From assembly GCA_002321335.1 (NCBI GenBank), contig DCMG01000080.1, positions 1-17,311 of the forward strand: DNA of 17,311 nt, given 5' to 3'. Positions within the stretch are counted from its first letter, which is position 1. Every line of letters starts with the position of its first letter. Source of the DNA: Bacteroidales bacterium UBA1628. Lineage in GTDB: Bacteria > Bacteroidota > Bacteroidia > Bacteroidales > UBA932. Under the pieces are notes generated by a model. That model saw only the letters and a program-made list of their open reading frames with translations, had not been told where the DNA came from and searched no databases. A program made the translations under genes and the position numbers. Below are positions 1 to 7,939 of this stretch, piece after piece.

Positions 1-57
1 CGCACTTCTTCGGATGCTTACGCCGGTGCTAAAAGTTCGATTTGTGCAATACGGGCG

Positions 58-217
58 TCACCGGAGGCTTACATTCTTAGAGCCATTCTCGAAATTACCT
101 ATCGATTCTAGCCGTATTTATTGCTTCTCCAGATGTAAAATAAAGCGTGCCAGACACCTTGTCAGTCTCATTGTTTGGAAGCCACCATTTACCCTTAAAT
201 TCTTGTGTCGCTGTCAT
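58..217 (-). pseudogene. ApeA-like N-terminal fragment, frameshifted
   Basis: Reading the minus strand from an ATG at 217 gives a short peptide containing FKGKWWLPNNE followed by KVSGTLYF, which resembles the opening of the ApeA N-terminal domain (pattern xGxWWLPxNxxxxVxGTLxF). ApeA is a HEPN-nuclease anti-phage abortive-infection protein. The frame hits TAA after 40 codons, but shifting frame near 113-119 continues the domain as IRLESIGNFENGSKN before a TGA at 58-60. Only about 50-60 residues of a protein that is normally several hundred long are recognisable, and the HEPN domain is absent from the window. This is therefore a broken remnant, not a working gene. The family assignment rests on remembered motif similarity over a short stretch. 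Confidence 0.5.
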
Positions 218-350
218 ATCAATAAGATTATTCCATTCTTCACTCTATATGCCAACCTCTTTCAGATGCCTATAATTAAACTGATGTAACCAAATTAAAG
301 TTTTGTCAATAAAGCACGCAATTAGCATTTCGCAATCAACAGCAAATTAT

Positions 351-971
351 TTACTTAATCGAGCCATTCAATCCTACTCTATCTATTGTATCCAGCTTTG
401 TACAAATCGATTGGTCACATTCTACTTTTTCTATTCTATTTTCCAAATCTCTAACTTTTTGTGGTAATGGGTGAACATTAATATACGAAAACAGATACCA
501 TACACCAACAATTGTGACAAGCCCTATAATTGTCCACGTATACCATTGCTTTGGGAAAAACTCTTCTTGTTTTGCTTCAATATCCTTTATTGAAGCAGAC
601 ATTCTTGAGGAGGCTTCTTTTATCTTATTCTCTAACTCTCGTCTTAAATCTGTATGAGCTTTATCATTAAGGGTACTAAAACTTGATAGTTTATCATCTA
701 ATCTTGCATATCCATCCCAAGAAAGTCCTCCAGAATGAGTAGGAGACATCCGATCTATATTCTCTTCAATTAAATCTTCCCTATTAGAAGAGCCTAATGA
801 AGCAGGTGATTCAGTCCTAGATATAGAACCTTTACCTTTACGTCGTCCACCTTGAGAATAAGAACTAATTTGGCGAAATTTTTTACCCAAATCGTACTCG
901 TTGTCATCACTATGAGAGTTCTGTTTTACCTGACTCTGCGATATTGATTTTTGATTTGGACGTCTCTTCAT
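351..971 (-). CDS. hypothetical single-pass membrane protein
   Basis: I do not recognise a family. The 206-aa protein starts with about 80 hydrophilic, Ser/Lys/Arg-rich residues that look disordered. A charged segment at roughly 86-138 (DDKLSSF, then RRELENKIKEASSRM) is compatible with a helix or coiled coil. One hydrophobic transmembrane segment follows at about 143-165, centred on TIIGLVTIVGVWYLF. A short tail contains a second small amphipathic helix (RDLENRIEKVE). It begins 2 bp after the stop of the upstream 234-aa gene, so the two are almost certainly co-translated. The layout of long cytosolic N-terminus, coiled coil, single TM segment and short tail suggests a membrane anchor or effector partner, but that is inference. 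Confidence 0.75.
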   Translation of the reverse strand: MKRRPNQKSISQSQVKQNSHSDDNEYDLGKKFRQISSYSQGGRRKGKGSISRTESPASLGSSNREDLIEENIDRMSPTHSGGLSWDGYARLDDKLSSFSTLNDKAHTDLRRELENKIKEASSRMSASIKDIEAKQEEFFPKQWYTWTIIGLVTIVGVWYLFSYINVHPLPQKVRDLENRIEKVECDQSICTKLDTIDRVGLNGSIK

Positions 972-973
972 TC

Positions 974-1678
974 TTAAAAGTCTTTTAGATTTGAATATAA
1001 GTCCTTTTCCACAGATAAAGATAACAAATAGACTTCTTTGATTAGAGAAGGCTCATTTATTTCCTTTACCTCATTGGTCAAATAATTATCCGTGTCTATT
1101 GCAACTCCAACATGCTTCTTGCACCCATCATAATCGAATTCTCGAGAATAAAAGTCATCTGTATCATTAAGTGGCCCAATTTGATACATCCCATTCTGAT
1201 AAACTAAATTAAATAACAGATCCTTAGCCGGGTAATTATCCATAAAGAATTTAGCAGGGAATACATCTTTGAACTTATTCAATAAAATAGAGTAGTCTGA
1301 AGTAGTCGTGTAATATGTGCCTATTATTCGACATCCAATTCTTGTAACATTAAAAGATCCTAAGATATCTTTAACTGCATTATATATTTTGAGGAATTTA
1401 TTATAGAACGATTCGATTGAATCAACTTGAAAAGAAATAAAATTCAATCTATTGAGTGTTATATGGATTATATTCTTAGCGGCATCTTTTTCTATATTAT
1501 CACGAATTACAACTTCACTTTGTCCAATTTCCCAATGATTGATGGGAAAAATCTTCATATTTTGTATATTCTCCACCAAACTTCCCTTCTTATCTAGCAT
1601 AATGACTTTATGATCAAACCGCAATTCGAGAATAAACTTACGATTTCCGATATTTTTAGAGTCTATGTTTTCTTTCAT
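974..1678 (-). CDS. hypothetical protein, possibly TIGR04255-like
   Basis: The 234-aa protein has no signal peptide or transmembrane segment. It opens with an ELRF strand after a basic start (RKFILELRFD), has a central NVTRIGCRIIGTYY stretch, and alternates strands and amphipathic helices. Its length and the LRF...RIGxRxI pattern recall the sporadically distributed TIGR04255 family, whose members often sit in accessory or defence loci, but the similarity is weak and from memory. It is the first intact gene of a two-gene operon with the membrane protein 2 bp downstream. It begins 13 bp after the stop of an orphan reading-frame tail (1692-1803), so it was probably once an internal gene of a longer operon. 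No promoter is evident directly upstream; read-through from the restriction-modification genes is possible. Confidence 0.7.
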   Translation of the reverse strand: MKENIDSKNIGNRKFILELRFDHKVIMLDKKGSLVENIQNMKIFPINHWEIGQSEVVIRDNIEKDAAKNIIHITLNRLNFISFQVDSIESFYNKFLKIYNAVKDILGSFNVTRIGCRIIGTYYTTTSDYSILLNKFKDVFPAKFFMDNYPAKDLLFNLVYQNGMYQIGPLNDTDDFYSREFDYDGCKKHVGVAIDTDNYLTNEVKEINEPSLIKEVYLLSLSVEKDLYSNLKDF

Positions 1679-1691
1679 CGTTTTTTGATAT

Positions 1692-1803
1692 TTAATTCAA
1701 CTTACTTTTAAAAATATCATCGCCTTTAGTACAAATGCCTAAAGAAAGATTCCTCTCAAACAAGTCTATATATGATCTATCTTTACTATTTCTATAATGA
1801 CAT
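1692..1803 (-). pseudogene. 3' tail of a lost gene (orphan C-terminus)
   Basis: Between the endonuclease stop (1810) and the start of the 234-aa gene (1678), the minus strand carries about 37 open codons without a start, ending at TAA (1692-1694). They read like a genuine protein tail: SKDRSYIDLFERNLSLGI, then CTKGDDIFKSKLN. The composition (D/E/K-rich with periodic L/I/F) and position, 13 bp before the next start, suit the C-terminus of a gene that once headed the downstream operon. The upstream part is missing, apparently replaced by the restriction-modification pair. The family is not recognised. Confidence 0.4.
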
Positions 1804-1809
1804 AGAAAG

Positions 1810-3039
1810 CTAAAATTTATATGTCACACTATCTGGAAAAAGCAAGCCTGCTGCATTTTTCTTGATCTTGAAACTGACGGCATCACCGCCTTTCTTTGGC
1901 TTGCCAGTTATAGAATCTACTTTCGGACGACCCAAAAGCAGGTCAACGGTAATCATGCTTTGCTCCAAGAGAATATCAAACTGGAAGACTATTGGATTTC
2001 TGGTATGCTCAATTTTATTGAACATAAACTGTTCTTGGCCAGACTCTCCCATACGGGTATCAACCTCTATCCAGAATGTCTCATGATGTTTTGTCAGAAG
2101 GCAATGGTGTAATGTCTGAAGTCTCCATACGGCTACATCCGCGACTTTCTTGAATTGGTCATTCTCCCGAATCTCATCTTCTTCAATTTCCAGAAGATTA
2201 TCAGGATAGTTCATATTCAATCTCAAATTCTGAGTGTTAGGGGCACCGCATCTTAAAGTATTCCTATATGACTTGATTCCGCCTGACAAGTAACCATATT
2301 TATCAACAATCTCCGCTCCGCTTTTCAGATGGCTTATATCCCAATCAGGAACCTTACAAAACAGATTTTTACGGATGCTTGGACGCTGGCTTCTAAAACT
2401 TTTCAGTTCTATTCCTTTATAATCAGGAAGTGGTGAATCGTTCATATCAATGCCCAATAGAGCTTCAACTTGACGCCCGATTGCAGTGTCCGCATTCAAG
2501 TCTGTATCAATCCATTGATTCTGATATTCCATTAAAAGGGCGAGCAGTTCTTCCGACACTTGATCTGCACTGTCAGATAGAGTGTGAACCAAATCCCTGA
2601 TAGGATTCTCTATAGATGTTTCGCAGCACTTGACAATATCGACTTTTGTGATGTTTATTACATACAGATCATTCGGATTCATTGCGATAATCACGTGGAT
2701 GTCATCTGCTTCCGTTGTCTCTTTCAGCCTGTAAATCCAAAGACGCGGATCCCCGTCTTTGGTCTCCGGACGATAAAAGGAGGTTTGAGTCGCAATGCTT
2801 CCGAATGAGGTCAGAATATGTGTTGGAATGGTGACTTTATGCTCCTGTCCTTTAGACTGAAGTTCATAGTCATGCACATTATTCTCTTTGAAATATGTTC
2901 TCATCGGAGTCGTGGCGTCAAGGATGGATTTCTTCAACCCTGTAGATGTAATCTGCACCTGAGTGAATTTCACATTATGATTCACCAGATATTCCATATT
3001 CCGCTTCTCAAACGGAGTAAAAGAACGCATATGTATCAT
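1810..3039 (-). CDS. type II restriction endonuclease, MvaI/BcnI family
   Basis: This is the DNA-cleaving partner of the methyltransferase directly upstream. The 409-aa protein contains the MvaI/BcnI-family catalytic region at about 185-216: an E in VEALLGID (E192), then PDYKGIELKSFR, giving D206 and E211-x-K213 as the PD-(D/E)XK-type active site. The C-terminal half has the downstream conserved block with HTRNP near 345 and a GDAVSFKIKK strand near 385-394. The N-terminal 180 residues are an extra domain. MvaI and BcnI cleave CCWGG and CCSGG, so a related CC-N-GG target is plausible but unproven. The start lies 7 bp after the methyltransferase stop; M4 is an alternative start. Methyltransferase-first order lets protection precede cutting. 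Confidence 0.88.
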   Translation of the reverse strand: MIHMRSFTPFEKRNMEYLVNHNVKFTQVQITSTGLKKSILDATTPMRTYFKENNVHDYELQSKGQEHKVTIPTHILTSFGSIATQTSFYRPETKDGDPRLWIYRLKETTEADDIHVIIAMNPNDLYVINITKVDIVKCCETSIENPIRDLVHTLSDSADQVSEELLALLMEYQNQWIDTDLNADTAIGRQVEALLGIDMNDSPLPDYKGIELKSFRSQRPSIRKNLFCKVPDWDISHLKSGAEIVDKYGYLSGGIKSYRNTLRCGAPNTQNLRLNMNYPDNLLEIEEDEIRENDQFKKVADVAVWRLQTLHHCLLTKHHETFWIEVDTRMGESGQEQFMFNKIEHTRNPIVFQFDILLEQSMITVDLLLGRPKVDSITGKPKKGGDAVSFKIKKNAAGLLFPDSVTYKF

Positions 3040-3046
3040 AGGCCTA

Positions 3047-4930
3047 CTACTTTATAACTTTTAGAATTGTGTTACCGATTGCTCTTGCCATAAGCGGCGG
3101 AACGGCATTCCCCACAAGGGTATATTGAGGTATCTCAGACTTTCTCTTGTCCCCTCCGGTCTGTCTTTTCCCCTGAAAAACAAAAGAATCGTCAAAAGAT
3201 TGAAGTCTTGCCATTTCACGGACAGTCATAGCCCGGAATCTTGAGTAATGGATAAAATCATCCGGCATTGTCACGACGGTAGGACTTTGTCCTTTAGGAT
3301 TGAGTACGGTATAGTTACGCTTGTTGGACTCCAGATTTTTCTTCTTCAACTCAATCTTGCACGCATCATCGTAATCTCCGTGCTTTGCGATGATTTCCAG
3401 ACGCTTTTTGACATCGGCGCTCTGCGCACTTGTTTGGTGATTGAATAATTCCTGCTCAATGTGCAGCATAGGATTTCCAAGTTCTTCTGATGTCTTGACA
3501 TAAAAGGGCTTACACTCAAAAACAAACCGATGTTGCAAGCGCCCGTTCCGAGACCACTCAGCAAAAGTGTGGCGTTCTGATTCCGTGTCGGTAGGGCCGT
3601 CAATGGCTCTGCTGCGAATTAATGCATCTAGTTCTTTATTCCTCTTAGCTTTGCCATATTCCGTTTTTGTCTCACCGTTGCCGATGAAGTCCAGATCAGA
3701 AATGGCCTCATATATGGTTACTTTCTCATCATTAGCAACTGTAGCCGGGATTTCCGTAATTAGTTTCTGGTCATTGCGACATCCTATGAACAAAACACGT
3801 TCCCTATTTTGCGGAACACCATAGTCTGATGCCAGTACGACTATAGGCTTTTCTATCCTATACAAGCGAATACCGTCAAGTATCTTTTCAAATTCACTCT
3901 CCGAGCCATCCTTTTTAGCATAATTCCTCAAGGTATCAAAGCATTCGTCTAATGTCATCGCGTATAAGCCGATCATAGACTTGAATGATTCCACCTTGTC
4001 ACGAAAGGCACCGAACTCCTTTACATTATCTACGGAGAGCAGAATTTTCCCGATGATGGTATCATCTTCCAAAAACTCTATGAAGTCGTTCATCGAATGA
4101 ACGAAAGCATCGTTGTCTATATTACAGAAAGCCTTCTCTTGTATAATCGCACCTTGAATCTTCTGGCGCTCACGATTGCGTTTGAGCAGGTTAAGACCGT
4201 GACGTATTGTGCTAATTTGCGAGTCTGACTTGCTTATACGATAGTCGATATTTCTTGTAAGTTCCTTAAATCGATCTTCTAGAATTGAAAAATATTCTTC
4301 AATCAGCGACTCTGTTTGGGAATCATCTTCTATCTCCAAACGAGTTTTGACCATAAAGCAGTTCTTCTCAAAGGATGACGCAGTTCGTCCTAGCATCTTA
4401 TTAAGATAGCCATATAATGAGGAGACTTGCTTTGGATCTATGATTGAACGGATTCTTCGCATAATCTCATCTTTGAATCGACCTTTATCCTTTGTCAATA
4501 TTCCTTTGACATTCTCCATTACAAAATACTTCGGACGAAGTTCCGAAATCACTTTCAGGTAATGTTCGAACAAGTTGTCCCTTTTGTCATATTTACGACG
4601 ACGACCGGAAAGGGAGAATGACTGGCAACTCGGTCCTCCGGTTACAACATCAATGGAGGTTCGGCCTATCTTCTTTTTCAAGTCTGAAAGGAACGTCTCA
4701 GACATAATGTCTTCTGTGAGAAATTTGGTTTTAAGGCCAAGTTCCTCGTTATATCTGACACGATGCGTCAGCTCGCAGTTTTCGTTTATGTCGCTCGCCA
4801 ATATGAAATCATAGTACTTGTCATTAGTATAGGCTTGCATAAACCCCTCGCTTATGCCACCTGCACCAGCGAACAAGTCCAAAAAAGTAACGGCTTTCCG
4901 CCCTTCCAGAAATTCTTTCTTCTCTGCCAT
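3047..4930 (-). CDS. DNA (cytosine-5-)-methyltransferase of a type II R-M system
   Basis: The enzyme methylates C5 of cytosine using S-adenosylmethionine and protects host DNA from the endonuclease encoded 7 bp downstream. All landmarks are present in order: motif I FLDLFAGAGG (16-25), motif IV GGPSCQSFS with catalytic C102, motif VI ENV (139-141), motif VIII QNRERVLFIG (374-383), motif IX around GQSPTVVT (547-554), and motif X YTLVGNAVPPLMA (603-615). At 627 aa it is much longer than usual because about 215 residues, many charged and helical, separate motifs VI and VIII. The normally conserved GPPCQ is GPSCQ. The target-recognition region should lie between motifs VIII and IX (about 385-540). 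The start at 4930 is supported by motif I beginning 16 residues in. Confidence 0.95.
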   Translation of the reverse strand: MAEKKEFLEGRKAVTFLDLFAGAGGISEGFMQAYTNDKYYDFILASDINENCELTHRVRYNEELGLKTKFLTEDIMSETFLSDLKKKIGRTSIDVVTGGPSCQSFSLSGRRRKYDKRDNLFEHYLKVISELRPKYFVMENVKGILTKDKGRFKDEIMRRIRSIIDPKQVSSLYGYLNKMLGRTASSFEKNCFMVKTRLEIEDDSQTESLIEEYFSILEDRFKELTRNIDYRISKSDSQISTIRHGLNLLKRNRERQKIQGAIIQEKAFCNIDNDAFVHSMNDFIEFLEDDTIIGKILLSVDNVKEFGAFRDKVESFKSMIGLYAMTLDECFDTLRNYAKKDGSESEFEKILDGIRLYRIEKPIVVLASDYGVPQNRERVLFIGCRNDQKLITEIPATVANDEKVTIYEAISDLDFIGNGETKTEYGKAKRNKELDALIRSRAIDGPTDTESERHTFAEWSRNGRLQHRFVFECKPFYVKTSEELGNPMLHIEQELFNHQTSAQSADVKKRLEIIAKHGDYDDACKIELKKKNLESNKRNYTVLNPKGQSPTVVTMPDDFIHYSRFRAMTVREMARLQSFDDSFVFQGKRQTGGDKRKSEIPQYTLVGNAVPPLMARAIGNTILKVIK

Positions 4931-4972
4931 ATAACAATCATTATAACAAAGGCTTAATCCAATGTTTGACTA

Positions 4973-4980
4973 CAAAGTTA
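4973..4980 (-). promoter_or_regulatory. -7 box upstream of the R-M operon
   Basis: TAACTTTG on the minus strand fits the Bacteroidetes TAnnTTTG -7 consensus and lies 42 bp before the methyltransferase ATG, predicting a leader of roughly 35 nt. No clear -33 TTTG is present. This eight-base pattern also occurs by chance several times in a window of this size. Confidence 0.4.
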
Positions 4981-5104
4981 ATAAATATCAACGCATAAAT
5001 AAGCACCCGGGTAAAATTTATCTAAAAATATAGGTCTCAACCGTTCCGAAGGCCGTTTTTTGCTTTTATATCACAACTTTGGCATATTCCGCAATATTTT
5101 TTAT

Positions 5105-6865
5105 TTATAAACCTTTCCTGTACTTCCCATACTCAATTTTCTCGATCTTGCCAGTCTCAATCCACTTCTTGATGTAGCGGTCGGCGGAGGGTGCCGGGAT
5201 GCCGAGGGTTGAGGCGAGTTTCTGATAGGTCTGGCGGTCAAAGGTTTCCGGGAGGGTGTCGAGGAAGGTTTGTTGACGGATGTTAGTAGATGCTGTGGCC
5301 ATTGGCTCTTCGACTTGTGGAAGAGTACTGAAAACCTTGTCGATGTGAACTATGAGGACATCGCAGATGGTCAGGGCGGTGCGGAAGTCGGATTCCGTAC
5401 AGGTCAGGGGTGATGAGAGGTCGCCAGTTTCGAGGATTCGCAGGGCTGTCAGGATCAGGATTATCCGGAATGTGGAGAGACCGAGACGGCGGATGGAGGC
5501 CACGATGAACTCGCCGTAGCTGTCGAGCTGTCGGGTCTGGATGGTGGAGAAGTAGGAGTTGAATCTGGTCATCTGGGTTGATGTGAGTTCCACACGGAGG
5601 GGCTGCATTGGCTGGAGAAGCTTGTGGAGGGAGTGGAACTCTTCGCCGAGCTGCTTGAAGTAGTCGTCAAGGGCGATGCCGGAGCCACTGTCGAACACGT
5701 CATGCCAGTCGCTCTTGGCATTGAGGTAATAGAAGAGGAAACGGCTGAAAAGGCCGTTCTCGGCATCCTTAATGAGCGAGCGTACCTGCTGGGGCGTGCC
5801 CGTGAGAAGTGTGGAGAGGCAGGGAGACTTGATGCTTACATATTCCTTGTCCTTTCGGCGGATGTAGGAGATGGCTTCGTGGTGGAAGGCTTTGCGGAAG
5901 CCGTCGGAGTAGTTGCCATAGTCGGAGTCGAAGGTGTTGGCGAGGGTGTCGCCCTCGGTCTCGAACATCAGGCCGATGCCATTGTTCTCGTTCAAGGTCT
6001 GATAGACGGCTGTGGCTGAGGAGTTGGCTGGAATCAGTAAGAGGCGGAGTGGTGGTTCTTCTGGCTTTTCGAGGGATTTCTTGGAGGCGTTATATTCATT
6101 GAGTTTGGACTTATACTCTTCGCGCTCGGCTTCGTTGAGTTGGCGCAGCTCGTCGTGGATGGGGTCGATGAGGTTTCGGCAAAGGGTTAGGCGACCTTTG
6201 CCGGCGGATGCTCTGGCGGTGATGAACGTGAAAAGGTCCGGGTGGATTATGCGTTTGTCGTAGATGCCGGTGACTTTGGTGAGACAGGCGGAGAGGGCGG
6301 TCAGGGAGCCGAGAAGAAGGATGTCGGCATCTTGGTCATTGTCGGCCACGGCAATGATTTTCTTGAGGTATTCCGGGAGGTGGTCGCGGATTTTGTCGGA
6401 GAAGGTAGGGAGTTCTTCTTCGGGTTCGGGGATTATCACATTATCAGTTTTATCAAGTTTATCAGGTGACGATGTTGATAATTTTGATAATCTGATAATG
6501 TCGGGACGGGTGGAGACTTGGATTCCGGCTTCTTTGGCGAGCTGGAAGAATGTCTTTATGGAGATGCCAGCGCCGTGGGCGTGGAGACAGCGGTCGTATT
6601 GGGTGTCGGTTGTTTCCGGAGTATAGTCTGGATGGAAACGGCTGATGCGGTGGTAGTAGCTTCGGCCAGTCTCTCCGAGCTGGTCGGAGAGGGCAAAGCC
6701 GAGGTCACGCCATTGGGTATAGGTCGGGGCGATGTCAACGGAGGCGGTTTCTATGCGGGTGGTTATAGTCTCGACATCGTCAGATGGTATTGATGACGTA
6801 ACGGCCGTGCTATGATTTGGCACAGGTTGGAGCCATTCCTGTGGGTTGAATATCTTTTTGTTCAT
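5105..6865 (-). CDS. PriCT-2 / DUF3987 domain protein (mobile-element replication)
   Basis: This is a primase/helicase-like protein common in Bacteroidales integrative elements. From the chosen start (586 aa), about 40-115 is a PriCT-2-type primase C-terminal domain (YTQWRDLGFALSDQLG...GRSYYHRISRF). About 155-480 is DUF3987, containing ITARASAGKGR (216-225), a Walker-A-like loop. A C-terminal winged-helix-like segment follows (RQTYQKLASTLGIPAPSADRYIKKW). The ATG at 6865 is preferred because it lies 4 bp after the upstream primase-like gene's stop; the longer frame to 6925 would overlap that gene by 56 bp and its extra residues look unrelated. Together with the upstream gene it splits functions that other elements often carry in one polypeptide. 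Its exact biochemical role is not established. Confidence 0.85.
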   Translation of the reverse strand: MNKKIFNPQEWLQPVPNHSTAVTSSIPSDDVETITTRIETASVDIAPTYTQWRDLGFALSDQLGETGRSYYHRISRFHPDYTPETTDTQYDRCLHAHGAGISIKTFFQLAKEAGIQVSTRPDIIRLSKLSTSSPDKLDKTDNVIIPEPEEELPTFSDKIRDHLPEYLKKIIAVADNDQDADILLLGSLTALSACLTKVTGIYDKRIIHPDLFTFITARASAGKGRLTLCRNLIDPIHDELRQLNEAEREEYKSKLNEYNASKKSLEKPEEPPLRLLLIPANSSATAVYQTLNENNGIGLMFETEGDTLANTFDSDYGNYSDGFRKAFHHEAISYIRRKDKEYVSIKSPCLSTLLTGTPQQVRSLIKDAENGLFSRFLFYYLNAKSDWHDVFDSGSGIALDDYFKQLGEEFHSLHKLLQPMQPLRVELTSTQMTRFNSYFSTIQTRQLDSYGEFIVASIRRLGLSTFRIILILTALRILETGDLSSPLTCTESDFRTALTICDVLIVHIDKVFSTLPQVEEPMATASTNIRQQTFLDTLPETFDRQTYQKLASTLGIPAPSADRYIKKWIETGKIEKIEYGKYRKGL

Positions 6866-6869
6866 ATTG

Positions 6870-7424
6870 TCAGAGGTATTTGGGATTGAGGTATGCGTTG
6901 GAATCGTGCGGAAGGAAGCAGGCACGGCTTATGTCTTTGCCGGATTTGTCGGCTTCGATGCCGTAGGTCTGACGGACATAGTTGGATATGGCACGGAAGT
7001 AATCCGCGTGCGATGCCGTTGTGATGTCTATCGGAATTATCCACTTGAGGCCGTCACCGGAAGGGCTGGTGAAGAGCAGCTGAGTCTCGAAGTAGATGTC
7101 TTCAAGGAGTATGGTGCGAGTGGTCTCTGGACAAGGGAGATGGTCGAAATCTATACAGATAAGTCCTGAATGCCGGATGAGTTCACGGTCGGCACGGCTT
7201 CGGAATATTCCGGAGAAGGTGACGTAGCTGAAATGTGTGGACTTGTAGGCTCGTGCCATTGTCCTGTCGGCAATGGCACGGAGGGTTTCGGTCGCATCAG
7301 TGGCCTGGTCAGAGGTTATGTAGTCGAAGATGTCCTTCAGGTAAACTTCGGCTAAGGGATATTTGTTTGTTATAGGGGCATTGAACAGTGAGAATGCCGG
7401 GCCTTTATTTGTTTCTGTCGTCAT
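6870..7424 (-). CDS. BT4734/VirE N-terminal-domain protein (primase-like)
   Basis: The protein (184 aa from the ATG at 7424) matches the BT4734-like/VirE N-terminal family found in Bacteroides mobile elements: GLICIDFDHL, then FTSPSGDGLKWIIPI and a C-terminal KSGKDISRACFLPHD. The acidic D-F-D and the SPSGxGLK loop resemble the active-site layout of archaeo-eukaryotic-type primase domains, so a role in element replication with the DUF3987 protein 4 bp downstream is inferred. The start at 7424 overlaps the HTH gene's end by 20 bp; the longer frame to 7481 overlaps by 77 bp and adds a low-complexity Ser/Thr stretch. Normally this domain is followed in the same chain by PriCT-2/DUF3987; here they are separate genes. 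Confidence 0.83.
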   Translation of the reverse strand: MTTETNKGPAFSLFNAPITNKYPLAEVYLKDIFDYITSDQATDATETLRAIADRTMARAYKSTHFSYVTFSGIFRSRADRELIRHSGLICIDFDHLPCPETTRTILLEDIYFETQLLFTSPSGDGLKWIIPIDITTASHADYFRAISNYVRQTYGIEADKSGKDISRACFLPHDSNAYLNPKYL

Positions 7425-7644
7425 AGCGTTCGCGAATTTTGAACATTGTGTAGTTGTCGTGGAGGAGTTTTTCGAGGTCACTGCGGAGATAATAGATTTT
7501 GTTGCCGATACGTGTGTAGGGCATTGTTCCGTTGCTCCGCAGGGTCTGGAGGGTGCGCTGGCTGATGTGCAGGATCTGCATTATGTCCTGACCGTCAAGG
7601 AGGTTGCCGATGAAGTCGGTCGGGAGTTGTGTGTTATTTTCCAT
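7405..7644 (-). CDS. excisionase-type helix-turn-helix protein
   Basis: This small DNA-binding protein (79 aa) has a MerR/excisionase-like winged HTH over about residues 19-61: DIMQILHISQRTLQTLRSNG followed by MPYTRIGNKIYYLRSDLEKLL. That is the HTH_17 pattern of Bacteroidales element regulators. Two adjacent ATGs (7647 and 7644) follow AGGAGG; the second has the better 7-base spacing. The gene overlaps the end of the DUF3853 gene by about 10 bp and the start of the primase-like gene by 20 bp, so the cluster is translationally coupled. It may control excision or expression of the element. Confidence 0.85.
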   Translation of the reverse strand: MENNTQLPTDFIGNLLDGQDIMQILHISQRTLQTLRSNGTMPYTRIGNKIYYLRSDLEKLLHDNYTMFKIRERYDDRNK

Positions 7645-7939
7645 CATTCTTCCTCCTTCCGAAAAGTTCCACTGCGTAGTTGGCATCAACGATGATTTTG
7701 CGGCCGTTCAGTGTGACGGCTTCCGATATGACGTTGTCCTTGTAGTGTTGGGCTGTGGCGTGCGAGCAGCCGAAGAGTTCTTCGATGCCTTTTATGCCAT
7801 AGACATAGCGTCTTGGGGCTGTGTTGTTTGTCTTGCTTCCGACTCCGTGAGAGGAGGATTCAAGGATTTCGGCCATCAGGGAGCGGAGTTCTCCAATATT
7901 CATTGCGCCGATGGGCATATTGTCGTCTATTCCAATCAT
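7634..7939 (-). CDS. DUF3853 family protein
   Basis: The 101-aa protein carries the DUF3853 signature in its C-terminal half: YVYGIKGIEELFGCSHATAQ, then NGRKIIVDANYAVELFGRRK. The first part is HTH-like (ELFGCSHATAQHYK). The family is restricted to Bacteroidetes and recurs directly upstream of an HTH gene and VirE-N/DUF3987 genes in mobile elements, as here. Function is unproven; DNA binding is likely from the HTH-like segment. The ATG at 7939 is preferred over the open frame reaching 8092, whose extra 51 residues look non-coding and cover the structured leader. Confidence 0.8.
   Translation of the reverse strand: MIGIDDNMPIGAMNIGELRSLMAEILESSSHGVGSKTNNTAPRRYVYGIKGIEELFGCSHATAQHYKDNVISEAVTLNGRKIIVDANYAVELFGRRKNDGK
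7652..7657 (-). promoter_or_regulatory. strong Shine-Dalgarno AGGAGG
   Basis: AGGAGG on the minus strand sits 4 and 7 bases before the tandem ATGs of the HTH gene, inside the 3' end of the DUF3853 gene. Canonical Shine-Dalgarno sites are uncommon in Bacteroidetes, so this one decides the start and rejects the longer frame to 7689. Confidence 0.6.

Noticed and set aside
14..289. Open frame on the plus strand at the left edge
   Set aside because: It lies antisense to the ApeA-like remnant, has unlikely composition, and its length is explained by chance.
5045..5085. Terminator after the DUF3987 gene (CCGTTCCGAAGGCCGTTTTTT)
   Set aside because: The GC-rich block does not form a convincing stem, and the T-run is on the plus strand while the gene is on the minus strand.
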